This document shows, in pieces, positions 1 to 8,129 of a DNA stretch of 64,000 nucleotides. The notes below the pieces were generated by a model. It was not told the DNA's origin. It did not search any database and was given only the letters and a program-made list of their open reading frames with translations. The translations under genes were made by a program, and so were the position numbers. This DNA comes from Asticcacaulis currens (GTDB lineage: Bacteria > Pseudomonadota > Alphaproteobacteria > Caulobacterales > Caulobacteraceae). The stretch covers positions 310,001 to 374,000 of the forward strand of contig NZ_JAQQKW010000003.1 of NCBI RefSeq assembly GCF_028550395.1, in the 5' to 3' direction. Each line of letters begins with the position of its first letter. The stretch's first letter is position 1.

Positions 1-1
1 G

Positions 2-892
2 GACGATATCGAAAGCACATTTGAACAAAATCTGGCGAGAGTGTTCATCCATGCCCAGACCCCAAGGCTTTCAGGCGTTCAAATCAAGGCGCCGATGTGC
101 CTGACCTCGGAAGGCGAACTCAAGCCCGCCATCGACTTGCCATTCACTCACATTATGAAGCCAGCGGGCACCTCCGGCTTCGAGGGACTGCCCGTCGTCG
201 AATGGCTCTGCCTGGAATTGGGACGAGGGGCCGGGTTCGAAACGCCCAACGCAGCCCTCATTGCTATGCCCGAAGGTATGCCACCTGCTCTGCTGGTTGA
301 ACGCTTTGATATCCGCAGTTCAAATGATGACCGCCGCTGGCTGGCAATGGAGGATTTTTGCTCAGTCCTGGATCAGCCCGCCTCCACCAAATATGACGGA
401 ACAATCGAAAAGATAGGTCGGGGCCTTCGGCCCCTCTCCACGCAGCCAAACGACGATATGAAGACGCTTTTCATGCGTGCCCTCTTCGCCTGGCTGATTG
501 CCGATGGCGACATGCACTTGAAGAACCTGGCATTACTGAAGACCACATATGAAAACGAGCGGTACTTCAAGAGTGTCCGCTTCGCGCCACTCTACGACGC
601 CGTTACCACGAGGGTATTTCCAGGCCTCGGACACGACCGCATGGCGTTGAAGGTCAATGGAAAGGACGACCGCCTGAAGCGTCGTGACTTCGTTCAATTA
701 GCCCAGACCCTAGGTATAACCGTTATCGACGCTGTTTCAATAATGACCACTCTTATCCAGGCCGTTATCGACACCGCCAGGATTTTGGAATTGCCTGACT
801 TGGACTATCCCGCGCAGATAAGAGATCTGAAATCAAAAATACAGGAAATTGTAGCTCGAAGAACCGATGACCTACTGAATGACGCGGATTAG
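2..892 (+). CDS. HipA-like serine/threonine kinase (type II toxin-antitoxin toxin family), 5' end outside window
   Basis: The reading frame is already open at the window edge, so the N-terminus is missing; a GTG at 41 is the first start-like codon but is probably internal. What remains covers the HipA kinase core: an SGVQ-K motif near the beginning, HI-KP (the nucleotide-binding lysine region), RFD, a catalytic-loop-like GDMHLKN (about 506-526), and a DFG-equivalent region ending in LYD (about 590-600). HipA proteins phosphorylate glutamyl-tRNA synthetase or other targets and are neutralised by a HipB-type DNA-binding antitoxin, which would lie upstream, outside the window. Base composition is visibly less GC-rich than the genes to the right. 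It is followed directly by a decayed AbiEii remnant and an att-like tRNA fragment, so it probably belongs to a horizontally acquired island. HipA membership is confident; activity and partner are unknown. Confidence 0.85.
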   Translation, partial: DDIESTFEQNLARVFIHAQTPRLSGVQIKAPMCLTSEGELKPAIDLPFTHIMKPAGTSGFEGLPVVEWLCLELGRGAGFETPNAALIAMPEGMPPALLVERFDIRSSNDDRRWLAMEDFCSVLDQPASTKYDGTIEKIGRGLRPLSTQPNDDMKTLFMRALFAWLIADGDMHLKNLALLKTTYENERYFKSVRFAPLYDAVTTRVFPGLGHDRMALKVNGKDDRLKRRDFVQLAQTLGITVIDAVSIMTTLIQAVIDTARILELPDLDYPAQIRDLKSKIQEIVARRTDDLLNDAD

Positions 893-920
893 TCCGGGGG
901 ACTGCAACTATTGCGCGGTC

Positions 921-1240
921 TAGGCGATCGCTGCGCTCGGTCTCACACACGGGCGGATGAAAGACTACTAAGATCTGTGAGCCATCCCACGAAGCCCCGA
1001 GATCAGCGCCGCCGAACTGGATCAAGCCATAGCCGCAGCATTCCAGCGGCGGGGCACACCTATCCCGTCTGAGCCTCCTCCGGGACTTTCAAAAGCCATG
1101 CATACCTCCGCAGACGCGAGCCGACGTTGGACGGCTTATGCCGGGTCCAGAGTACCGAACGGCTAAAATTAGAAGAGATCGAAAGTACCATCTGAGGAGT
1201 TGTTGGTCCGACTTGTCGGCCTATTTCAGCGGCTCTATGA
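921..1240 (+). pseudogene. Remnant of an AbiEii-type nucleotidyltransferase (type IV toxin family), C-terminal part
   Basis: Reading frame 3 from 921 gives AIAALGLTHGRMKDY, a stop, DL, a stop, then AIPRSPEISAAELDQAIAAA and FQRRGTPIPSEPPPGLS. These match the conserved C-terminal part of AbiEii proteins (an RMKD-YDLW motif followed by AI-TF-RRGTPLP). The frame has in-frame stops at 969 and 978 and another at about 1164. A shifted frame then reads ERLKLEEIEST, so several inactivating changes are visible. Only the last third or so of the gene is left and there is no start. It sits directly behind the HipA-like gene, in keeping with a toxin-antitoxin or defence island that is decaying. Family assignment is from motif recall, without a search. 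Confidence 0.65.
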
Positions 1241-1390
1241 CGCGGCATCTACACGCTCTTGCGCCTAAAACCGGTCCCCATTACAAAGGCCCTACACAGC
1301 ACCCCAGTTAAGTGCTATTGCGCCCGACGAAGAATGTTCGTGCGGTATCTTTATATTTTTGAGGACCGTAACACAAACAACACAACAGAA

Positions 1391-1411
1391 TTGGGGGCCA
1401 TTTTGGGGGCC
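1391..1411. repeat. Direct repeat TTGGGGGCC x2
   Basis: TTGGGGGCC occurs at 1391-1399 and again at 1403-1411, separated by three bases. It lies about 55 bases before the tRNA-like att fragment. Short direct repeats of this kind are common as arm-type integrase binding sites, but that role is only inferred here. Confidence 0.4.
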
Positions 1412-1465
1412 TCTTAATTTTCAAGAATTTCAAAGAAAATTGAATTCAAACGGTTATTTCTAGAA

Positions 1466-1488
1466 TTCGAGTCACCTAAGCGGCACCA
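1466..1488 (+). other. tRNA 3'-end fragment, probable integration attachment site (att)
   Basis: The 23 bases fit the 3' part of a tRNA exactly: a 7-base T-loop TTCGAGT, 3' T-stem CACCT, 3' acceptor arm AAGCGGC, discriminator A, then CCA. The bases upstream (TAGAA) do not pair with CACCT, so the tRNA is not complete; only the segment from the T-loop onward is present. This is the usual form of the distal att copy left when an island integrates into a tRNA gene. Everything to the left (HipA, AbiEii remnant) would be inside the island and everything to the right would be chromosome. The remainder of 893-1588 holds no other gene I can support. Confidence 0.55.
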
Positions 1489-1588
1489 CTCTTTTCCAAA
1501 AATTCAAAAGCCTACTGAACTGCGCAGGAATTGCGTCTTGGGCAACAGCTTCGGGCCACATGACCATACGCTCGCGACAGAGCCGCAG

Positions 1589-2296
1589 TCACAGCTTGGG
1601 TGTCAGGTACAGGTCGCCGTTACGATACAGGACCACGTGCTGCGAGCCCGCCCAGTAAGGCATGGCGGCGGTCTGATCCGCCGACATCAGCCACCAGACG
1701 CGCTTTGAAAAGCCATAGGACACCCCGGCCAGCGGCGTCACGATCAGCAGAAAGACAATAAAGCCTGACAGGACATGGCGGTAGGTGCCGTTGAATATCT
1801 TGCGCGACTCGATCAGCCAGATCAGCAGCAGGATAAAGCCCAGTGAGAACACCACCGCCATGATGATCGGGGCTTCCAGTCGCATCACATATTTCGACAG
1901 GAGGTCAGCGGTCACGCGGTCAATCGACACGCCCTGCCGCATGGCCAGCCATTCGAGGGCAGAGACCCCCGCCACGATCACCATGATCAGGAAGGCATAG
2001 ACGTAAAGGTGCGCACCGGTTTTGCGCTTTCGCGGGCCCTCTTCGGCCGCAGGGCTCCCGCTTGAGGGCAAAAAGATATGCCCCAGCACGGTCAGAAGCG
2101 TCGTCAGAAACAGAAAATAGATATAGTAGAGGCCGATATCATAAGCAGACAGAAACGATATCAAATTTAGTCGCGCCGAAGCAAAATAGCCCCACAAATA
2201 TAGAATTTCGAATATTAGCGCAAAAATACAGACATGCAAAAAATGCGCGCGCAAATTTTGAAACTTTTGTGAAATCTCCAGCCACTCTTTTTCCAT
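1589..2296 (-). CDS. Multi-spanning inner-membrane protein of unknown function
   Basis: The protein (235 aa) has an N-terminal charged stretch followed by at least four hydrophobic segments: around residues 18-40, 50-75, 95-115 and 145-165, with another near 180-200. The start chosen is the ATG at 2296, which has an AGGGG Shine-Dalgarno six bases upstream; an in-frame ATG 30 bases earlier has none. No family is recognised. It has fewer GC-rich codons near its 5' end than neighbouring genes. It stands alone on the minus strand, 145 bases past the end of the HlyD gene, and could be part of the island border region or an ordinary lone gene. Confidence 0.7.
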   Translation of the reverse strand: MEKEWLEISQKFQNLRAHFLHVCIFALIFEILYLWGYFASARLNLISFLSAYDIGLYYIYFLFLTTLLTVLGHIFLPSSGSPAAEEGPRKRKTGAHLYVYAFLIMVIVAGVSALEWLAMRQGVSIDRVTADLLSKYVMRLEAPIIMAVVFSLGFILLLIWLIESRKIFNGTYRHVLSGFIVFLLIVTPLAGVSYGFSKRVWWLMSADQTAAMPYWAGSQHVVLYRNGDLYLTPKL

Positions 2297-2441
2297 AATC
2301 TGCCCCTGTTCTGGAAAAAGCCCCATCCATCTGGCGGGGAAATTTACATACGGAGCCGTATAAGGCCAGAGCCGTCAGCACGCCTCAAAAGCGAATCCGG
2401 CGCTTTTCCCGCCGGTCGTGACCTTTATCGCACAGAGGGAG

Positions 2442-3734
2442 TCATTCCTCGCGGAAGGCGCGGCTGAACTGGTCGTAGAGAGGCTTGAGGAAATAGCTCA
2501 TGACGCTGCGGCGTTCGGTTTCGATCATTACCTCGACGGGCATCCCCGCCACCAGCTTTTGTCGAAGCGCCTTCGGCACACCGGCCGCAGAGAGGTTGAG
2601 GCGGACGAGATAATAGGCTTCGCCTGTCTTGGGATCGCTCAGGGCGTCCGCCGACACGGAGTCGATGCCGGCATCCGCCTGCGGCGTGGTGGTCGCGGAA
2701 AAGGCCGTAAAGCGGACGTGGGCAGACGCCCTGGCGCGCACCTGATCAATATGACGGGGATCGACCCGCGCTTCGATCGTCAGGGGATCGCCTTCGGGCA
2801 CCAGCGACATCAGCACCTCGCCCGCCCCGGCCACATCGCCGGCCGAATGGACGTGCAGGCCCATGACGCGCCCGGCGGTAGGGGCGCGCAGTTCGGTGCG
2901 CTGGCGAGCATCGACCGTCACCCGCCGCTCCTGCCCGATCTGAGCCAGACGCGCCTCCACATCTTTCAGTTCGTCCGCGGCTTCGGTCTGCGTCTGGGAT
3001 TGCAGTTGCAGTATCTGCATCCGCAAAGCCGACGCCTGGGTGCGGTACTGGGCGCGGCGGCTGCTGACATTGGCCTGCTGAGCGCGCAGGTCTTCGGCCT
3101 GTCGTTTATACTGATTGACGCGCGTGATGGGGGCATAGCCCTTACTGTAGAGGTCTTCCATGGCCGCGCCTTCCGAAACGATCAGCGCATACTGGCGGCC
3201 ATAGGCCTCCCCCTGCGCATCGAGACCTTCCACCGCCTCACCGCTTTGCCGGATCTGGGCCAGAATTTCCTGACGCTTCTCGGCGCGCAGACGCAGACGT
3301 GCCTGATAGAGGGCCTTTTCCACACTCAGACGCTGGGCGGCCTCCGGCGTCTGCGGAGCCGTGACCGAGGCGTCGGGCCAGCCGCGACCGGCGATTTCGG
3401 CTTCAAGCCGCGACTTGCGCAATTGAAGCCGCGCCCACTGATCGGCGAGGATGGCATCCTGAGAGGCGCTTTGCGTTTCGTCCATGCGGATCAGCACGGC
3501 GTCCTTGCGCACATAGTCGCCTTCGCGGACAAGGACGGACTGGATGACCCCGCCTTCCTTGTGCTGAATGGGCTTGACGCTGCCGGTGACCGAGACGCGA
3601 CCCGGTGCGATCACCGCCCCGACGATGCAGAAGAGGCAGGCCCAGATCAGCAAAGACAACAGGCCCATCACGATCAGGCCGCAGCCGATGGACGACAGCC
3701 GGACCATTTTGTCGAAATCATTATGCGCAGTCAT
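2442..3734 (-). CDS. Type I secretion membrane-fusion (HlyD-family) adaptor
   Basis: The protein (430 aa) has a short cytoplasmic N-terminus, one transmembrane segment at about residues 14-42, a split biotinyl-lipoyl-like domain (GGVIQSVLVREGDYV near 62-76, returning as LRAPTAGRVMGLHVHSAGDV near 285-305) and a long central coiled coil (about 95-280) rich in Q, R, E and A. The C-terminal beta-barrel region carries the VEVMIETERRSVMSYFLKPL signature of HlyD/PrtE adaptors. It spans the periplasm between the ABC exporter and a TolC-type outer-membrane channel. The ABC gene ends six bases upstream, so the two are co-transcribed. No TolC homologue lies in the window. Confidence 0.95.
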   Translation of the reverse strand: MTAHNDFDKMVRLSSIGCGLIVMGLLSLLIWACLFCIVGAVIAPGRVSVTGSVKPIQHKEGGVIQSVLVREGDYVRKDAVLIRMDETQSASQDAILADQWARLQLRKSRLEAEIAGRGWPDASVTAPQTPEAAQRLSVEKALYQARLRLRAEKRQEILAQIRQSGEAVEGLDAQGEAYGRQYALIVSEGAAMEDLYSKGYAPITRVNQYKRQAEDLRAQQANVSSRRAQYRTQASALRMQILQLQSQTQTEAADELKDVEARLAQIGQERRVTVDARQRTELRAPTAGRVMGLHVHSAGDVAGAGEVLMSLVPEGDPLTIEARVDPRHIDQVRARASAHVRFTAFSATTTPQADAGIDSVSADALSDPKTGEAYYLVRLNLSAAGVPKALRQKLVAGMPVEVMIETERRSVMSYFLKPLYDQFSRAFREE

Positions 3735-3740
3735 GGCGGC

Positions 3741-5480
3741 TCAGCCCTGATTGACGGCCACAAGGCCGTGTGGTCGGAAAATATCGGCGGGCGCGCCCAG
3801 TCGGGCCACCTTACCGGCGGTGAGGACCAGTATCTTGTGCGCGCACTGGATCAGGGCCTGACGGTGGACGGAGACGATGGCGATGCCGCCACGCGCACAG
3901 TGGCGTTTAAGCGCCGTCAGCAGGGCTCCTTCGCCATGCGCATCCAGTGCGGCATTCGGCTCATCGAGGATAAGGACGAAGGGGTCGCCATAGAGGGCCC
4001 AGGCCAGGGCGATACGCTGCTTCTGACCGCCGGAGAGGACGGTTTCACCGGGGCCGAGTCGGGTATCGAAACCCTGAGGCAGGCCGCGTATCCACGGCCC
4101 CAGTCCGGCGGCTTCGGCGGCCTTTAGAATGGCGTCGGACGTTGCGTCCGGATTGAAGCGCGCAATGTTTTCGGCGAGGCTGCCGGGCAGCAGCTCGACC
4201 TCCTGCGGCAGGTAGCCGATGATGCGGGCGCGATCGGCGGGCGACCATTGCGACAGGGTGGAATCGTCAAACCGCACCTCGCCGGTACTGCCGGGCAAGG
4301 CCCCCACGAGCGCCTTCATCAGGCTCGACTTACCGGCACCGCTGGGGCCGACCACCGCCAGCATCTCGCCCGCCTCAAGACTGAAACCGCTGAGGTCGAG
4401 AAAGGGCCGCCCCTCCGGCGTGACGGCCTGCACCTTCTCAACCCGCAGATGACGGCTGGGCAGGGGCAAGCGCACGCCCGGCGTGTCGCTGACCTCGCTC
4501 AGGGCCTCTTGCAGACGCTGGCAGGCTTCGCGCGTGGCCACGGCCGGCTTCCACAGGCCGATAGCCTGTTCGATAGGACTGAGGGCGCGACCGAGAAGAA
4601 TAGAGGCGGCCATCATGACCCCGCCGCTGGCCTTGTCCGTGATGACCAGATAGGCACCGGCGGCCAGAACGACGGATTGCAGGCCCAGCCGGCAGGCCCG
4701 TGACAGGGCCGCATACAGACCGGCGGTGGCCCCCTGCTGAAACAGATGATCGCCCGCAAAGCCGCCAAGTGTGCGCCAGTGGCGCTGAAGCTGGGGCACC
4801 ATGCCCAGCGGCACAAGAGTGCCTGCGCTGTGGCGGCAGGCATCGCTCAGGCTTTGGGCCTGGGCCGCGAAACGCGTGATTTCGCGCTGATGCGCGGCGG
4901 TGGCCCGGTTGGCCAGCAATGTCAGGCTGACCAGCAGGACCATACCGGCCGCGCAGACCACTCCCAGCAGCGGGTGAAGGACAAACAGGAGGATCAGAAA
5001 CAGGGGCGCCCACGGCAGGTCCAGACCAACGACCCGACCCGATCCGCTGAAAAAGCTCCGCAGTTGCTCCAGATCGCGCAGAAGCTGAGCCCCGACCTGC
5101 GGTCTCCCGTCAAGAGCCGCACCGATATGCGCCCGGAACACCGCGTCTGCCAGCCGGTTGTACAGATACTGCCCCATATGGAGGAACAGGCGCGAGCGCA
5201 CCGCATCGAGCAGCGCCATCAGACCGTACACCAGCCCCATCATGACCATCAGGGCCTGAAGCGTCGGCAGGCTGTGCGCGGGCAGGACGCGGTCATAAAC
5301 CTGAATCATAAAAAGCGCGCCGGAAAACATCAGAAGACTGAGGAGGCCGCTGAACAGACCTGCCAGTATCAACGGCCGCCGGAGCCGTTGCGTTGCGACC
5401 TTCAGAGACAGGCTTTGCGCGTCTTCCGACGGGCGCGACAGGGCGTCGGATGCAGGACGGGGTGTTACAGGGTCGATCAT
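3741..5480 (-). CDS. Type I secretion ABC transporter, permease/ATPase (PrtD-like)
   Basis: A fused half-transporter of 579 aa. The N-terminal membrane domain (about residues 25-300) is followed by a nucleotide-binding domain with Walker A GPSGAGKSS (about 375), signature LSGGQKQR (about 480), Walker B LILDEPN (about 503) and an H-loop SVHR (about 537). There is no N-terminal C39 peptidase domain, as is typical for RTX exporters of the PrtD/LapB-independent type. The ATG at 5480 is preferred because GGAG lies six bases upstream; the frame extends to a TTG at 5492. It begins a two-gene operon with the HlyD adaptor and is divergent from the RTX gene, so the RTX protein is the probable substrate. 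Confidence 0.95.
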   Translation of the reverse strand: MIDPVTPRPASDALSRPSEDAQSLSLKVATQRLRRPLILAGLFSGLLSLLMFSGALFMIQVYDRVLPAHSLPTLQALMVMMGLVYGLMALLDAVRSRLFLHMGQYLYNRLADAVFRAHIGAALDGRPQVGAQLLRDLEQLRSFFSGSGRVVGLDLPWAPLFLILLFVLHPLLGVVCAAGMVLLVSLTLLANRATAAHQREITRFAAQAQSLSDACRHSAGTLVPLGMVPQLQRHWRTLGGFAGDHLFQQGATAGLYAALSRACRLGLQSVVLAAGAYLVITDKASGGVMMAASILLGRALSPIEQAIGLWKPAVATREACQRLQEALSEVSDTPGVRLPLPSRHLRVEKVQAVTPEGRPFLDLSGFSLEAGEMLAVVGPSGAGKSSLMKALVGALPGSTGEVRFDDSTLSQWSPADRARIIGYLPQEVELLPGSLAENIARFNPDATSDAILKAAEAAGLGPWIRGLPQGFDTRLGPGETVLSGGQKQRIALAWALYGDPFVLILDEPNAALDAHGEGALLTALKRHCARGGIAIVSVHRQALIQCAHKILVLTAGKVARLGAPADIFRPHGLVAVNQG

Positions 5481-5489
5481 CCGGGGCTC

Positions 5490-5980
5490 CAAAGAAGATT
5501 CCCGGACACCCCAGCAATATTCATGCGTAAATCAGCGCGCTGCCTTTAGTAAATTTCGCCGATAAGCTGCCTGATGCAATAGAAAAAATATTACCTAAAT
5601 TCATATAGTTGTGAATTTTAACAATTTATTATATGTTAATTTAAAATAATTATAAATACTAATAAAATAATAATTTCTAAATTTGGGTTATGTATAATTG
5701 TAATTTTGTTTCAAATAGAGATTTATTTTCAAAATTTCGCAAATAACAATTTTAATATAACGCAAATATAATTTTTGATTTAAACAAAAAATTTGAATTT
5801 CACGCTAATTATTTTGAGTGCAAATTCAAAATGGAGAAATTTATCATTTTGTTAATTATATAAAATCAACAAAACGGTGAATAAATATCACGATTACACC
5901 AATTTACAGGTAAGGCGCGCAATTTGCACAAAATCAGGCGCGCCAATACTGGCGTGAATCCATTGAAATGGAGTTTCACA
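5490..5980. promoter_or_regulatory. Strongly AT-rich divergent promoter region between exporter and RTX gene
   Basis: Roughly 5570-5890 is made up almost entirely of A and T, with many short A and T runs, in a chromosome that is otherwise about 60% GC. It separates the exporter operon (minus) from the RTX gene (plus) and so must hold both promoters. Such DNA is a typical target for nucleoid proteins that bind AT-rich sequence, but no specific site is identified. There is no convincing ORF inside it. Confidence 0.6.
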
Positions 5981-7597
5981 ATGTCCATACAGCTTAATGT
6001 AAATGTATCTACCGTGTCCGGCTCGACCGTGACACTGGTGGGCAGTGCACCGGACGCCACGAATGATGATTTCATCCGCGGCAGCGCCGGGGCCGATACG
6101 ATTGATGCCGGAGCGGGTAACGACCGGGTCTGGGCCGGCAACGGCAATGACCTTGTCAATGGCGGGGCTGGCGACGACATTCTCTATGGTGAGAATGGCG
6201 ATGACATCCTGGTCGGCGGCGAAGGCAATGATATCCTTTATGGCGGCAATGATCAGGACTGGCTGTTCGGCGGAGAGGGCAATGATTACCTCTACGGCGA
6301 CAGCGGTAATGACGTGCTGGACGGCGGCGCGGGTAATGACCTCCTGTGGGGCGGTACCGGCAATGACCGTCTGGATGGGGGTGCCGGGGCCGATATGCTG
6401 AGTGGCGGGTCGGGCAATGACATATTGACCGGCGGTGCAGGCAGCGACCGCTTCGAATACTGGCTCAACAACGCCAACAAGTCGCTCAATCTGGGGGCCG
6501 AGTTCGGCAAGGACGTGATTACCGACTTCACCAGCGGCACGGACAAGCTGGACCTGCGCACCCTGTTCGAGCGCCTGTCCGATGCGGACGTGTCCAAGGT
6601 ACTGACGGCGGCGGACGCGCTGGTCGGGGATAACGGCAAATATCTCTATGAGATGAACCTGCCGGGCTTTGAGATCAAGGCCAGCAACGGTTCGGCCCTG
6701 ACGGGTGGATTCACCTCGCTGGGCGGGGATGCGCTGAAGTTCGACCTCAGTGTGTCCACGATCAACAGGGCCGGTCAGGTGATCATCAAGGTGCAGAACC
6801 TGAGCAATGCGGCGGATACGGGCATGGAAATCAAGCTCGACAACCTGTCCGATCTGAAGGCCAGCGACTTCCTGCGTGAAAGCCTTAAGGTCGTGCACGG
6901 CGATGCCGCCGACAATGTGATGAGCGGTTACGACTTTGGCGACAAGGGCGTGAAGCTCTACGGCTTCGGCGGCAATGACACGCTCGAAGGCACCAAGATG
7001 AGCGATAACCTCTTCGGCGGCGAAGGGCATGACACGCTGAACGGCGGTAAAGGCAATGACTACCTTTACGGCGAAAACGGCAATGACATCCTCAATGGCG
7101 GCGAAGGCAATGATCAGCTCTGGGGCGGTAACGGCAACGACACGCTCAGTGGCGGCGCGGGCAATGACTACCTCTATGCCGGGGTCGGCAACGACACGCT
7201 CAGCGGCGGCGACGGCAAGGACGTCTTCGTCATGGGCGGCAAGGTGACGGTGGACTGGACCAAGGGCACAGCCGCTTTCAATGTGGACGAAGGCACCAAG
7301 GTGATCACCGACTTCACCAAGGGGCAGGACATGATCCGTTTTGCCGACTTCATCCCCGAATGGAACCTGCAGAACGCCCAGCTTCGCCAGCAGTTCGTCA
7401 GCACCTGGTTCAAGGACCACGCCGCCCTGATCGACACCAATAATGACGGTGTCGGCGACAGGCTTTCGATCAAGGGCGACAATAACGGTGCAGCCGCAGG
7501 CGGTCAGTGGGAGATTCAAATCCAGCACGGCGAAGCCATCTATGCCGACCTGACCGATGGCAGCTTCAACTATCAGGACTACTTCAGCTTCGTCTGA
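5981..7597 (+). CDS. RTX calcium-binding protein, likely type I secretion substrate
   Basis: The protein (538 aa) has no N-terminal signal peptide. Two blocks of glycine/aspartate nonapeptides (GGxGNDxLx) occur at about residues 25-150 and 305-425. Each is followed by an F-KDVITDF-G-D type segment (ITDFTSGTDKL near 190 and ITDFTKGQDMI near 440), so the protein looks like a duplicated RTX module. The C-terminus is YQDYFSFV, an acidic/aromatic hydrophobic ending of the kind used as an uncleaved type I secretion signal. Calcium binding folds the repeats outside the cell. The ATG at 5981 has GGAG seven bases upstream; the frame extends to 5924 without a Shine-Dalgarno. No catalytic domain is seen, so it may be structural, adhesive or a surface/biofilm protein. 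Confidence 0.9.
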   Translation: MSIQLNVNVSTVSGSTVTLVGSAPDATNDDFIRGSAGADTIDAGAGNDRVWAGNGNDLVNGGAGDDILYGENGDDILVGGEGNDILYGGNDQDWLFGGEGNDYLYGDSGNDVLDGGAGNDLLWGGTGNDRLDGGAGADMLSGGSGNDILTGGAGSDRFEYWLNNANKSLNLGAEFGKDVITDFTSGTDKLDLRTLFERLSDADVSKVLTAADALVGDNGKYLYEMNLPGFEIKASNGSALTGGFTSLGGDALKFDLSVSTINRAGQVIIKVQNLSNAADTGMEIKLDNLSDLKASDFLRESLKVVHGDAADNVMSGYDFGDKGVKLYGFGGNDTLEGTKMSDNLFGGEGHDTLNGGKGNDYLYGENGNDILNGGEGNDQLWGGNGNDTLSGGAGNDYLYAGVGNDTLSGGDGKDVFVMGGKVTVDWTKGTAAFNVDEGTKVITDFTKGQDMIRFADFIPEWNLQNAQLRQQFVSTWFKDHAALIDTNNDGVGDRLSIKGDNNGAAAGGQWEIQIQHGEAIYADLTDGSFNYQDYFSFV

Positions 7598-7628
7598 TGA
7601 GGTCGCCTGAAGGTGAAGAAGCGGAAAA

Positions 7629-7666
7629 GGCGAAGTGGCCGTGTGCTCAAACGCCGTCACTTCGCC
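7629..7666 (+). terminator. Inverted repeat after RTX gene, possible terminator
   Basis: GGCGAAGTG (7629-7637) pairs perfectly with CACTTCGCC (7658-7666) around a 20-base loop, 32 bases past the RTX stop. There is no T-run, so intrinsic termination would be weak. The rest of 7598-8129 shows no gene that I can support. Confidence 0.4.
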
Positions 7667-8129
7667 CTCTCAACGGCAGATATTACGCTCTATCGTTGAG
7701 GAACCGTCCTCAGACATAGCGCGGCGCGGCGGATTGTCACCTCCGCAAATCCGGAAATGACGCAAATGTACCAAGCTCGGTTCAGTTTGCCGCTTTCGCC
7801 TGCCGGTTGATCGCTTCCTGCCGCCTCACACGACGCCAAACCCCGTGCCGCTCGTCAGGCTTGCGGATGAATACCTGACCACTCGCTGATTCTTTGTGCT
7901 GCGCACAATTCTGGCGATAACATTGTTTGATATGGGAAAATGGGCGATTTTTGTGCCGAAGCCGTGCAGAAGTTACCGCTAGTGAAGCCCAAAGCCAGAC
8001 CACGGGGACGCCGATCAAAAACGCGAATGTCGCAATTGGAACAAATGAAGGGCGATTGACGCCTCCGCGGCAAATTCGCCTCTTACGATAAAATGAAAAT
8101 GCGATTAACCGTCGCTTAGGAGTGGGCTG

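Noticed and set aside
1466-1488. Complete tRNA gene
   Set aside because: Only the part from the T-loop to CCA is present; the upstream bases do not form the T-stem or any other arm.
2418-4127. Long open frame on the plus strand opposite the HlyD and ABC genes
   Set aside because: It is an antisense shadow of two clearly homologous genes; its sequence has the His/Gly/Arg bias of a GC-rich complement and no start signal.
6060-6460. CRISPR-like or tandem DNA repeat
   Set aside because: The periodicity is 27 bases and in frame, from RTX nonapeptides; there are no unique spacers. No CRISPR array was seen anywhere in the window.
5894-7660. 588-codon open frame antisense to the RTX gene
   Set aside because: The RTX codon repeats keep the opposite strand free of stops. 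The repeating IAxxAVxxVIA pattern is a by-product.
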